A stretch of 64,000 nucleotides of DNA, taken from positions 1,860,001-1,924,000 of the forward strand of contig NZ_JAVDXW010000001.1 of the NCBI RefSeq assembly GCF_031458135.1. Direction: 5' to 3'. The notes beneath the pieces were generated by a model that saw nothing but the letters and a program-made list of their open reading frames with translations, was not told where the DNA came from and did no database searches. Position 1 is the first letter of the stretch. The number at the start of each line of letters is the position of its first letter. The position numbers were made by a program, and so were the translations under genes. Shown here in pieces: positions 17,509 to 25,387 of the stretch. Source of the stretch: Haloactinomyces albus (GTDB lineage Bacteria; Actinomycetota; Actinomycetes; Mycobacteriales; Pseudonocardiaceae).

Positions 17509-18729
17509 TCATCCGGAGCGCCCATGCCGGGTGGCCGTACGCCCATAGGTGAGACGTCGCAACAGGACCTCGGCAGGCCCCCGGTACCGGAGCCGCCGCA
17601 TGACCTCGGCCGCTACGACGGTCAGCATCCAGACCAGCACCGCCAATACCGCCGTTGCGGCAACCCCGGCGTCGTCTCCGAGCCCGCCGCCGTACGCCGC
17701 GAGCACCGCTACGAGGACCACGGACTGTCCGAGGTAGGACGTCATCGAGCGCTGGCCGCAGGCCGTCAACGCCGTGCTCAGCGCGCCCTGCCTACCCCGG
17801 AGACGGATCGCGACAAGGCCCACGACCGCGGTGTAACCGATGCCGCCCGCATAGCCGGTCACGGCGTGCAGCACACCGGCGAGCACACTCACCGTGAATC
17901 CCGGCTCCGACCACACCGCGGAAGCCATCAGCGCCATCGGCAAGCCCCCCGCCACGGCCAGCCCGACCCCCGCTGCCGCGGCATACCGAAGCCCGCGCCG
18001 ATACCGCTCGGGCTCGTCGAGCAGGCGTCTGCGCGCCGCCCATACGCCGAAAAGCAAGGCGGGCACCAGGCTGACCAGCACCTGCTGGAAGGTCAGCAGC
18101 ACCCACTCCTGCAGGCGGAAAACCGCAGCAGCCGACGGGTTCGATATCGACATCGACGATGCCGATGGCTGTGCCCCCTCCGGCACGGGCAGCCCCTGAA
18201 GTGCGCCGAGCCCGGCGACCGGAACCATCCACAACCCGGCCATCACCAGCAGCGTCCTGCCACGGGCCCGGGTGAACACCCCGGCCAGAGCGATAGCGAG
18301 CAGCCCGTAGGAACCGAGAATGTCCCCGGAGAACAGCAGCAGAGCGTGCGCGAGCCCGAACAGCAGCAGCCACCATCCCCGCCGCCGAATCAGCTTCCGA
18401 ACGGCGTTCTGCTCGATTCCCGCAGCCTCCTGCCTGCGAGCGAGCTGGACGATGCCGTATCCGAACAACGCCGCGAACATCGGATATGCGCGACCGTCCA
18501 CGAAAATCATTTGCAGCAGAACGACCACCCGATCGGGAATCGTCTCGACCACCGGATAGCCGCGGACACCGATCGTGTCCGCCACGAGGTAGACATGAGC
18601 GTTTCCGAGCGCGATGAGCAGCAGCATGCAACCGCGTGCGAGGTCGGGAGCCAGTGCCCGGGCTTCGACAGTGGTGGCACCGATCGAACGAGCCGAGGCT
18701 CCAGCAGTCCTGTCGATCGGTTCGCTCAT
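17509..18729 (-). CDS. DUF418-family integral membrane protein
   Basis: 406 residues with roughly ten hydrophobic segments. The N-terminal PDLARGCMLLLIALGNA and the C-terminal pattern LTACGQRSMTSYLGQS, ending in VEVLLRRLTYG-like EVLLRRLTYGR, are the hallmarks of the DUF418 family (YeiB-like), related to the membrane acyltransferase/heparan-type fold. Biochemical role is unknown. Starts at the ATG at 18727-18729. It appears monocistronic; neighbours are a convergent small gene and a decayed GNAT gene. Confidence 0.88.
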   Translation of the reverse strand: MSEPIDRTAGASARSIGATTVEARALAPDLARGCMLLLIALGNAHVYLVADTIGVRGYPVVETIPDRVVVLLQMIFVDGRAYPMFAALFGYGIVQLARRQEAAGIEQNAVRKLIRRRGWWLLLFGLAHALLLFSGDILGSYGLLAIALAGVFTRARGRTLLVMAGLWMVPVAGLGALQGLPVPEGAQPSASSMSISNPSAAAVFRLQEWVLLTFQQVLVSLVPALLFGVWAARRRLLDEPERYRRGLRYAAAAGVGLAVAGGLPMALMASAVWSEPGFTVSVLAGVLHAVTGYAGGIGYTAVVGLVAIRLRGRQGALSTALTACGQRSMTSYLGQSVVLVAVLAAYGGGLGDDAGVAATAVLAVLVWMLTVVAAEVMRRLRYRGPAEVLLRRLTYGRTATRHGRSG

Positions 18730-18923
18730 TTTTCGTTCCCGTCACCGAGGGCCCCCACACACTCGAAAAACGGCTGCGCTGGAGCGCCTGCGCCATCTTG
18801 CGAGCCGGATCTCCAGGCCATGCCCGCAATCCGGTTCTTGCCCCTTCCGGGTACCGCAGCACAGCATGCATCAGCCGGACCCCCACCCGGATTAACCCGA
18901 TCCGGTGAAAGTCAAATCGCAGT

Positions 18924-19482
18924 TCAGGCACGCGTGGCACGGCGGTGGCCGGGCGCTGCACCGCGCGGTACGCCCACCGATCGTCCGACGAAGACGACGT
19001 CGTGGATCACGCCACCTCCCAGATCGGCCACGCCCGGCAGTCGTCCCCGCTCCTGGAAGCCGTGGGACAGGAAGAGCCGGATGCTGGCCTCGTTACCGGC
19101 GAAGATCGTGGTGGCCAGAGTCCGTACCCCCAGCTTGGGAGCGTGCGCGACCGCCTCGCCCAGCAGGCAGGTCCCCTGCCCTAGGCTCCGGTGTTCGGGA
19201 TGGAGATACACGGCGACATCCGAGGTCACGTCGTATCCGGGGCGGCCGTTGAGGAAGGGATCGAAGGTCAGATACCCGGTCACTGTCCGCGGACAGTTCG
19301 AGTCGTAACCGACCCAGATGGGGCAATGGTCGGGATGTGAGGCATCGAACCATGCCTGCCGGGAGGCGACACTGACCGGTTCCAGGTCGCAGGTGCTCGC
19401 CATTCTCCACGATCGCGGAGTTGTAGATGTCCACGATCGCGGGCAGGTCCTCACGAGTGGCGAGGCGATGGCTGTAGGTCAA
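18924..19482 (-). pseudogene. GNAT acetyltransferase of the phosphinothricin acetyltransferase type, frameshifted
   Basis: Two frames together make a normal GNAT protein. The N-terminal part reads TYSHRLATREDLPAIVDIYN then SAIVENGE in one frame. The rest, from STCDLEPVSVASRQAWFDAS through the acetyl-CoA region (HRSLGQGTCLLGEAV) and IFAGNEASIRLF, is in another. The shift lies near 19405-19412, where two bases added or one removed would restore the frame. The family includes Pat/Bar-like N-acetyltransferases. The likely original start is the TTG at 19480-19482. Either a true inactivating mutation or a sequence error; no premature stop other than from the shift is seen. It lies just outside the tRNA-Thr attachment site. 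Confidence 0.75.
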
Positions 19483-19694
19483 TGGGTCGTTCCAAGCCTT
19501 TTCAGGTATTCCTTCATGCCGTCCCCGACGAGCGCGACGACGCCTACGTTCTCCATGAGTAGCAGCGGGCTGCCAACAGGTCGGAATCACCGCAAACCGA
19601 GTCGATCTTGCCCGAAAGGGGCAGGGAGCCGAGGCCCAGAGCTGTCACGGAAAACCATCAAGCATGTAACCGGGACCTCGAAGGTTCGAAAATA

Positions 19695-19717
19695 CCGCGC
19701 CGGTCACTCCGGCGCGG
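19695..19717 (-). terminator. Hairpin terminator, probably the original tRNA-Thr terminator
   Basis: Arms CCGCGCCGG and CCGGCGCGG enclose a 5-base loop. On the minus strand the stem is followed by TATTTTC. It lies just beyond the leftmost tRNA 3'-end copy, where the terminator of the minus-strand tRNA-Thr gene (now at 58434-58509) would have stood before integration. Confidence 0.65.
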
Positions 19718-19736
19718 CACTTTGCCTGCTCACCTG

Positions 19737-19784
19737 TGGAGCCGCTGAGGGGACTCGAACCCCTGACCTTCCGCTTACAAGGCG
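19737..19784. repeat. Attachment-site copy 1 (tRNA-Thr 3' end)
   Basis: 48 bp identical to the 3' part of the tRNA-Thr gene (58434-58481), including the CCA end, T arm and anticodon loop. The D arm and 5' acceptor strand are missing, so it is not a tRNA gene. It marks the left end of element A. Confidence 0.92.
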
Positions 19785-19904
19785 CCTCACCAGCACTGAC
19801 ACCCGCCACGACCAGCAACGACGACCACACACGCGGGCCCACTACCCCGCTGCAGCCACCCGCGTTGACTCCGTTTCATGCCACATGCAATGCCACGGAT
19901 GGGC

Positions 19905-20072
19905 TCAACACTTAGTCGTCGCCAACGACACGGTCGCGAGGTGACGGCCGGTCTGGTCGTCGGCGGGCCGGACGACGAGCTCGTCGTAGTAGTGGAGACC
20001 CAATATTGCCCCCTGTTTCACATGAACAGTTGCGGGAACGGTTCGTTCCGCTGGAGCTGCCTGTGTATCCAT
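19905..20072 (-). CDS. Possible small hypothetical protein
   Basis: 55 residues from an ATG preceded by AGCAGGACT, ending at 19905. The protein contains VKQGAILGLHYYDELVVRPA, which looks like folded protein rather than compositional noise. No family is recognised. The upstream DNA is AT-rich (GTTGTATACTC), giving a plausible promoter. Its divergent position relative to the VapBC pair, at the end of an integrative element, is all the context available. It may be a remnant of a larger gene. Confidence 0.35.
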   Translation of the reverse strand: MDTQAAPAERTVPATVHVKQGAILGLHYYDELVVRPADDQTGRHLATVSLATTKC

Positions 20073-20124
20073 AGTCCTGCTTATGAGTATACAACCACGA
20101 ACCCTAGCAGGGCGTGCGCCTCCT

Positions 20125-20150
20125 GTACATAACAAGGCGCAGGTATGTAC
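20125..20150. promoter_or_regulatory. Inverted repeat upstream of vapB-like gene
   Basis: GTACATA and TATGTAC, 7-bp perfect arms, are separated by 12 bases and lie 48 bp before the antitoxin gene. VapBC operons are usually autoregulated through such palindromes; assignment here is by position only. Confidence 0.4.
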
Positions 20151-20197
20151 GAGACATGGTCAACCGTGCACATAAGCAGTGAGCAGCGTCGGTTACG

Positions 20198-20479
20198 ATG
20201 CTCGACATGACAACGCCAATGACGACGGTGCACATGAGCCAGCAGGGACGCGTCGTCATCCCCGCGGCCTACCGGAACCGTCTCGGCATCACACCGGACA
20301 CAGACCTCGTCTGCTATGTCGAATACGGCCGCGTCGTGTACGAAGAGCGCGATCACATGAAGCGACGCCTGCAGCGCGAGGCGTTGGCCGCCTTCCAAGG
20401 CGCGAGAGCCTCGCCCGTGGACGAATTCGTCGCCGAGCGTCGCGACCACGCCCAGCAGGAGCAGGAGGGCGAGCGGTGA
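20198..20479 (+). CDS. AbrB/MazE-fold antitoxin (VapB-like)
   Basis: 93 residues. The N-terminal half (VHMSQQGRVVIPAAYRNRLG then ITPDTDLVCYVEYGRVVYEE) is a swapped-hairpin AbrB/SpoVT DNA-binding domain, residues about 10-55. The C-terminal tail is charged, as expected for the toxin-binding part. The next gene starts inside its stop codon (GTGA overlap), a strongly coupled toxin-antitoxin arrangement. It is expected to repress its own operon and neutralise the PIN-domain partner. An ATG three codons later (20207) is an alternative start. Confidence 0.82.
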   Translation: MLDMTTPMTTVHMSQQGRVVIPAAYRNRLGITPDTDLVCYVEYGRVVYEERDHMKRRLQREALAAFQGARASPVDEFVAERRDHAQQEQEGER

Positions 20480-20856
20480 GCGTGGTGCTGGATGCCAGCG
20501 CCGTGCTGGCCTACCTCAACGCCGGCACCGGCCAGGAGCGCGTGTCCGCCGCCCTCGATGAGGCCGTGCTCTCCGCAGTGAACTGGGCCGAAGTCCTGCA
20601 ACGGATCACCGCTGTCGGCGGTGACGCGGATCGGATCGGCGACGGACTCGTCGCCCTCGGCGTCAGCGTGGAGCCACTGACCGTCGACGACGCCCGGATG
20701 ATCGGCCACCTGTGGTCGAGCACCCACAGCGCGGGCCTGTCGGTGAGCGATCGCGCATGCCTGGCCACGGCCTACCGACTCGGACTGCCCGTCCTCACAG
20801 CCGATCAAGCCTGGTCCGAGCTGGACCTCGCCCTCGACATCCACCTCATTCGCTAA
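20476..20856 (+). CDS. PIN-domain ribonuclease toxin (VapC-like)
   Basis: 126 residues. PIN domain with the acidic residues expected for metal-dependent RNA cleavage: Asp6 (VVLDASAVLAY), Glu39 (NWAEVLQ), Asp92 (SVSDRACLA) and Asp110 (LTADQAW). It begins at GTG 20476, overlapping the antitoxin stop by four bases, with GGAGGG upstream. Toxins of this type cleave tRNA or rRNA when the antitoxin is lost, which would stabilise the integrated element. All four acidic positions are intact, so the toxin should be active. Confidence 0.88.
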   Translation: MSVVLDASAVLAYLNAGTGQERVSAALDEAVLSAVNWAEVLQRITAVGGDADRIGDGLVALGVSVEPLTVDDARMIGHLWSSTHSAGLSVSDRACLATAYRLGLPVLTADQAWSELDLALDIHLIR

Positions 20857-21228
20857 GGAGTTTTCCTAGCCGACTGCCTGGACACCGCGGTAGCCACGCG
20901 CGGTGTCGACGTCGCCGGGGTGATCTTCCACAGCGACCGCGGATGTCAATACACCAGTGCCCAGTTCGCCCAGCACTGTTCTAGCCTGGGGAACCGCCGG
21001 TCGCTGGGACGCACCGGGATCTGCTGGGACAACGCCGTCGTCGAGTCGTTTTTTGGGGCACTGAAACGCGAACTCGTGCACCGACACCGCTTCACGACCC
21101 GAGTCCAGGCACGCCAGGCCATCTTCGTCTGGATTCAGACCTGGTACAACCGCAGACGACTGCACTCCACCCTGGGCTATGCCAGCCCCGAACAATGGGA
21201 ACATCAAGAGCTACCCGAGGCCGCATAA
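20857..21228 (+). pseudogene. IS3-family transposase OrfB, C-terminal fragment
   Basis: The frame holds only the last third of an IS3-type integrase-core transposase: FHSDRGCQYTSAQFAQHC carries the second catalytic Asp, and DNAVVESFFGALKREL carries the catalytic Glu. WYNRRRLHSTLGYASPEQW is the typical C-terminus. The first Asp, the OrfB N-terminus, OrfA and the left inverted repeat are missing. The fragment begins directly after the VapC stop codon. It is an inactive scar that shows past insertion and deletion beside the toxin-antitoxin pair. Confidence 0.85.
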
Positions 21229-21306
21229 CCCAAGTTTCCGGCCAACAGGGGGAAAATCACCGGGGCCGCAGGCGGGATGGGCGTTCGGTCTGGGAGGTGC
21301 TGTGGT

Positions 21307-22323
21307 TCATTCCTGAGCGATTGTGAGCACGATTTTGCCTTGGAGATGCCCGCACGCGGCACGTTCGTGCGCGGCTCGGGTATCCGCGAGTGGAAACGTA
21401 CTGTCGATCGCAACGCGGACCGTGCCCGCATCGAGCAGGCGTCCGAGCTCGGCGAGCTGCGCGCCGTTCGAACGAACCTGGGTACCCGAGACCGTGACAC
21501 CCAGTTCGGCGGTCTCTTCGTCGTCGAACTCACCGAAGAACACCGGGAACAGGGCCCCGCCGCGGGTGAGCGTCCGCAGGAAGCGTGTGCTGTCGGGGCC
21601 GCCGACGGTGTCGAGAACGAGGTCGAGGTCGTGCACGAGTTCCTCGGGCCGGCTCGTGGTGTAGTCGATGAACTCGTCCGCGCCGAGCTCGCCCAGGAAC
21701 GATTCGTGCGCGCCCGATGCCACCGCGATGACACGTGCTCCCTTCCACTCCGCCAGCTGCAGCGCGAGGTGCCCCACCCCGCCCGCGGCGCCGTTGATGA
21801 GCACCGTCACGTCGGCGTCGAGTCGCACCGGACGATGCTTCGCCGCCTGGAACGGCGAGGGGTGATCGTGCCCGACCTCGATCAGGAACTGCCACGCGGT
21901 GAGCCCGGACATCGGCGCGCCAGCGGCGTGCACGTGATCGATACCGGCCGGCTTGAGCGCGAGGTCCGAGGCAGGCGCGGCCACGTACTCGGCATAAGCG
22001 TGACCGTCGAAACTGGGGAAGCGAAGGAGGCCGAAGACTTCATCACCGACGGTGAAGGCGTCCACATCCGCGGCGACGGCCTCGACAACGCCCGACACGT
22101 CCGTCCCCGGAATCACGGGCAGATCGAACGTCGGCCTCGTCTCCGGAGGCAGATTGGACATCCCGTCGCGCAGATACCAGTCGGGAGGATTGACTCCGGC
22201 CGCGTGCACGCGAACGAGCACCTCACCCGGCCCCACCTCGGGAACCGGCACCTCGTCGTAACGCAGAACCTCAGGGCCTCCGTGCTCGTGGAGCCGGACC
22301 GCCCTCATCGTGTGTGTCGGCAT
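21307..22323 (-). CDS. NADP-dependent MDR oxidoreductase (quinone oxidoreductase type)
   Basis: 338 residues of the zinc-independent medium-chain reductase family. The N-terminal part has MRAVRLHEHGGPEVLRYDEV and GVNPPDWYLR. The Rossmann loop is GAAGGVG in VLINGAAGGVGHLALQ. It reduces quinones or enones with NADPH, by family analogy. Start at ATG 22323 behind GCAGGAGAG. It is divergent from a TetR gene 110 bp away, and two palindromes between them look like that repressor's operators. A near-identical promoter and N-terminus recur, truncated, at 32868-33089. Confidence 0.88.
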   Translation of the reverse strand: MPTHTMRAVRLHEHGGPEVLRYDEVPVPEVGPGEVLVRVHAAGVNPPDWYLRDGMSNLPPETRPTFDLPVIPGTDVSGVVEAVAADVDAFTVGDEVFGLLRFPSFDGHAYAEYVAAPASDLALKPAGIDHVHAAGAPMSGLTAWQFLIEVGHDHPSPFQAAKHRPVRLDADVTVLINGAAGGVGHLALQLAEWKGARVIAVASGAHESFLGELGADEFIDYTTSRPEELVHDLDLVLDTVGGPDSTRFLRTLTRGGALFPVFFGEFDDEETAELGVTVSGTQVRSNGAQLAELGRLLDAGTVRVAIDSTFPLADTRAAHERAACGHLQGKIVLTIAQE

Positions 22324-22368
22324 CGTTCTCTCCTGCTTGCGCTGCGGGATAGGCTTATTCGGATCAGT

Positions 22369-22415
22369 GGTCCGAGTAAGCGGACCGCTGGTGCGAATAT
22401 ATGGACCAATGGTTC
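22369..22415. promoter_or_regulatory. Putative TetR operators between MDR and TetR genes
   Basis: GGTCCG and CGGACC (22369-22386) form an inverted repeat with a 6-base spacer. A second imperfect one, GGACC-AAT-GGTTC, lies at 22403-22415. The first has a conserved counterpart upstream of the truncated MDR copy at 32868-32885. Confidence 0.6.
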
Positions 22416-22433
22416 GGATAGTCAAGGGGAGCC

Positions 22434-23024
22434 ATGCGGGCAGACGCCAAAAGGAACCGCGACCACCTGCTCGCCGTAGCGGGCACCGCCATCGCCGAGC
22501 ACGGCGTCGACGTGTCACTGCGCGACATCGCACGCAGGGCCGGTGTCGTGCTCGCGACGCTGTTGCGCCACTTCCCGACACGCGAGGCGCTGCTCGATGC
22601 CCTGCTGCGCACGAGCTTCGACGAGCTGACAGCAAAGGCAACCGAACTCGAGACGTCGAGCTCGCCCGAGGACGCCCTCGTTTGCTGGCTACGCGACTGT
22701 GTCGCGTGCGCAACCGAGTACCGAGGCGCGACATCGCTGATGGCCGCCGCCATCGAGGACACCGAATCCGCGCTCCATGCGTCGTGCTCTGCCATGCGCG
22801 CCGCCGGCGCGCGGCTCCTCACCCGTGCCCAGGACGCGGGCGTAGCGCGGACCGACATTGACGGCACGGATCTGTTCGCGCTGGTGGCCACGCTCGCGTG
22901 GCTCGGCGATCAACCCTCGCTCGCGCCACGCGCCGATCGCCTCTTCGACGTCGTCGCGAGCGCGATTCTGATGAGCGCAGGAAGTGACGATCCCGAGGGG
23001 GGACGCCCTCGGGCCCGGAGCTGA
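22434..23024 (+). CDS. TetR-family regulator of the adjacent MDR gene
   Basis: 196 residues. The N-terminal helix-turn-helix spans about residues 8-55 (VSLRDIARRAGVVLATLLRHF), and the ligand-binding domain follows with SLMAAAIEDTESAL. Ribosome site AAGGGGAG precedes the ATG. Divergent arrangement and palindromes in the 110-bp gap predict that it represses the MDR oxidoreductase and itself until a small ligand binds. The C-terminus (PEGGRPRARS) is unstructured. Effector unknown. Confidence 0.85.
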   Translation: MRADAKRNRDHLLAVAGTAIAEHGVDVSLRDIARRAGVVLATLLRHFPTREALLDALLRTSFDELTAKATELETSSSPEDALVCWLRDCVACATEYRGATSLMAAAIEDTESALHASCSAMRAAGARLLTRAQDAGVARTDIDGTDLFALVATLAWLGDQPSLAPRADRLFDVVASAILMSAGSDDPEGGRPRARS

Positions 23025-23164
23025 CATCGCCGCACGCCGACCAGCAGTGCCAGCCAGCACTACCCCTCCGGGCACGCCGGGTCGAGTCAAGCTGCCGACG
23101 ATTCTGCGGTGGGTGACGCGTCATCAGAGGACCTTGATGAAATCTGCGCGGTGCGTGCGTGACG

Positions 23165-23770
23165 TCAGAATGCCGCTTCGTCTTCGACGACGCCAGCTAT
23201 CCCACTGGCCCATGTCCTCGCTAACGAATCGGCGAGGTCGTTGATCTGTGCCTCGGGAAGCACGTGCTGGACGTTGCCCCCGATGGCCAGCTCGGAGACG
23301 CCGTGTGCCAGCGACCAGAGTTCAGCAGCGCGTCGGGTGATCTCGTCCGGCCGCAAGTACCGGCCCAGAGCGACCTCGAGCCGTTCCTGGATTCGGCTGG
23401 TCTGACGTAGGAGATCTTCGTGCTCGGCCTTGTCGATCCCATGGGCGAACATCACCTCGAACCGGGCGGTGTCCTCGCGCGCAAAGCGCAGGTACTCGAA
23501 GGCGATCTGCGCCACCGTGTCGGTGAACCCCTGCTGCGTGGGACGGTTCACGAATCTGTTCTCTAGTTCGATGAAACCGGCCAAGGCTGCTGCCGCGAGC
23601 ATGGCGTCGCGGTCGGGGAAATGCCGGTAAGGGGCGGAGGAAGATACCCCCACACGGCGGGCGGCCTCGGACACGCTGAACCCTCGCGCTCCGCGCTCGC
23701 GTACCAGCTCCGTCGTCGCCGTCAGGAGTGCGTTGCGCAGGTCGCCATGGTGATAGCCACGCTCGGACAT
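23165..23770 (-). CDS. TetR-family regulator
   Basis: 201 residues. The start (MSERGYHHGDLRNALLTATTELV) is typical of the TetR subfamily with a WHG-type C-terminal domain. The recognition helix region is VSVSSSAPYRHFPDRDAM-like (about 38-58). Start ATG 23768-23770 behind GGAGGTC. It faces an SDR gene across 121 bp that contains two identical 13-bp direct repeats, one near each promoter. Expected to repress the SDR and itself. Its 3' end is convergent with the previous TetR gene. Confidence 0.85.
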   Translation of the reverse strand: MSERGYHHGDLRNALLTATTELVRERGARGFSVSEAARRVGVSSSAPYRHFPDRDAMLAAAALAGFIELENRFVNRPTQQGFTDTVAQIAFEYLRFAREDTARFEVMFAHGIDKAEHEDLLRQTSRIQERLEVALGRYLRPDEITRRAAELWSLAHGVSELAIGGNVQHVLPEAQINDLADSLARTWASGIAGVVEDEAAF

Positions 23771-23790
23771 CGCCAGACCTCCAATGTTGC

Positions 23791-23836
23791 AACCTCTCAC
23801 ATTATCTTCTAACCTGATGTATGAACCTCTCACATT
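23791..23836. promoter_or_regulatory. Paired 13-bp direct repeats between TetR and SDR genes
   Basis: AACCTCTCACATT occurs at 23791-23803 and again at 23824-23836, 33 bp (about three helical turns) apart. Identical sequence and spacing in a divergent promoter region suggest two operator sites for the neighbouring TetR protein. Confidence 0.55.
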
Positions 23837-23891
23837 CAAGGTACATGGCCGCACGGCTGACGTGCGGGTCTGAACAGCGAAGGGTATCGAC

Positions 23892-24662
23892 ATGCGGTAC
23901 GAGGGAACGACAGCGCTGGTCACGGGGGCCAGCTCGGGGATCGGTGCCGAGTTCGCCCGGCGTCTCGCGCACCAGGGTGCCGACATCGTCGCGGTGGCAC
24001 GCCGGTCGGACGCGCTCGAAGAACTCGCCGAGGGCATCCGCTCCGAATGCGGGCGGCGGGTGCAGGTCGTTCCGTTCGACCTGTCCGTGGATCGTGGCGG
24101 ATACCGACTCGCAGAGCAGCTCGCTGACGCAGGGGTGCGGATCGACACCGTCGTCAACTGTGCGGGAGTCGGGCTGAGCCGGGCACTCGCAGACTCCGCT
24201 GAGCAGGAGATCCACCGGCAGTTGCGGGTGAACGTCGATGCAACGGTTGAGGTATCTCGCGCCTTTCTTCCGCAGCTCATGGAGTCCGGGGCGGGTGCGC
24301 TCGTCAACGTCGCGAGCCTCACCGCCTACATGCCGGTGCCAGGCATGGCGGTATACGCGGCATCGAAGACGTTCGTCGTCCGGTTCACCGAGGCGCTGGC
24401 GTACGAGACGCGCTCGACCGGCCTCACCGTCATGGCACTGTCTCCGGGACCGACGGCGACGGAGTTCTACCGCACAGCGCAGGCCCCGGAGGACGGCGTG
24501 CGCTTCCAGGCCCCGGAGCAGGTCGTCACGGCCGCGTTCCGGGCGCTGCGGCGCAGAAACCCGCCCAGTAGTGTTGTCTCTGGAGCCCGCAACCGCTGGA
24601 TCAAGCGGTTGATCACGGCAATGCCGAAGGACACCGTGCTGCGTCTCGCAGATTCTGCCTGA
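23892..24662 (+). CDS. Short-chain dehydrogenase/reductase
   Basis: 256 residues, classical SDR. The cofactor motif is TGASSGIG (about 11-18). NCAGVG replaces NNAG, the catalytic Ser is in NVASLTAYMP, and YAASK gives Tyr and Lys. The C-terminal part (about 220-256) is basic and somewhat hydrophobic, as in SDRs that act on lipids. Divergent from the TetR gene and probably its target. The substrate is not deducible. It is followed by a convergent, decayed amidohydrolase remnant. Confidence 0.88.
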   Translation: MRYEGTTALVTGASSGIGAEFARRLAHQGADIVAVARRSDALEELAEGIRSECGRRVQVVPFDLSVDRGGYRLAEQLADAGVRIDTVVNCAGVGLSRALADSAEQEIHRQLRVNVDATVEVSRAFLPQLMESGAGALVNVASLTAYMPVPGMAVYAASKTFVVRFTEALAYETRSTGLTVMALSPGPTATEFYRTAQAPEDGVRFQAPEQVVTAAFRALRRRNPPSSVVSGARNRWIKRLITAMPKDTVLRLADSA

Positions 24663-24793
24663 TTCCTGACATTCGCGCGCAGTCCTGCCGGCCTGTGCAG
24701 TTGATGGTGTCGTCCCCGCAACCACCAACTGCACAACCACGACCAGTTACACCAGTCACCGGGCAGTCCCGGGCGTGCCCATGGCAGACTCCA

Positions 24794-25387
24794 TCAGACC
24801 TGGTGCGGTTCGTCCTGCAGGCGCATGCCGGCACGCCAGACACCACGAAGATTGAGGGTGTCGACGATGTGTGTGGTGGGGTCGCCTTCGACAACAACGA
24901 TTTCGGCTCTCTTCCCGAGCTCGATACGCCCGCGGTCGGTAAGCTGGAACTGCTCCGCGGGGATCCGTGTCGCGGCCTGCAGTGCATTCGTCGGGCTGAG
25001 GCCGGCATCGACGAGCATCTGCATCTCGTGATGAACGCTTGCTCCATGCACGATTCCGCCGTGCGTCAATGGGGATGCGTCCGTACCGACCAGGACCGGG
25101 ACTCCGGCTTCGTGGAGCGCTACCACACTCTCGAAGACGTCGGCAATCCGGCCTTCGGGATAGTTGCTGAAGCTACTGCCGAGCGCGTCGAGCCACTGCC
25201 GGCCGAGCCATGCACGGACTCGAGGATCCCGCAGCAAGCGCCGAAGCGTCATACCCCAGCAACGATGAGTTCATCACCAGGCACGGAGTGATGAATACAC
25301 CGGCGTCGGCCAATGCACTCACGATTTCCACGCCGATGTCCTGGCGCGAGCCTTCGCCAGCCTTCGCTCGCGCGCTGTGCACCCCGA
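24794..25387 (-). pseudogene. Metal-dependent amidohydrolase remnant (C-terminal part)
   Basis: Two frames combine into the C-terminal half of an imidazolonepropionase/prolidase-type amidohydrolase: EIVSALADAGVFITPCLVMN, then TLRRLLRDPRVRAWLGRQWL, then the metal-site region VLVGTDASPLTHGG and KRAEIVVVEGDP. A frameshift separates the two parts near 25255. The N-terminal half with the HxH motif is missing; the fragment is fused at its 5' side to the tail of the flavin monooxygenase around 25388. It is not expected to be active. An unrelated, shorter amidohydrolase remnant lies at 44239-44594. Confidence 0.7.

Larger units (their letters stand above)
19785..20197. other. Left inner end of element A
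   Basis: About 410 bp between the attachment copy and the VapB-like gene. It holds one possible small gene on the minus strand (19905-20072) and a 7-bp inverted repeat at 20125-20150. The first 120 bp, next to the att core, should contain one of the two integrase arm regions; no match to the GTTGCTACAGC repeat at the other end was found. Confidence 0.45.

Noticed and set aside
19480-19556. A 25-codon minus-strand frame reading MENVGVVALVGDGMKEYLKR
   Set aside because: Looks protein-like, perhaps the tail of an older gene, but too short and without upstream continuity to call; it overlaps the GNAT gene start.
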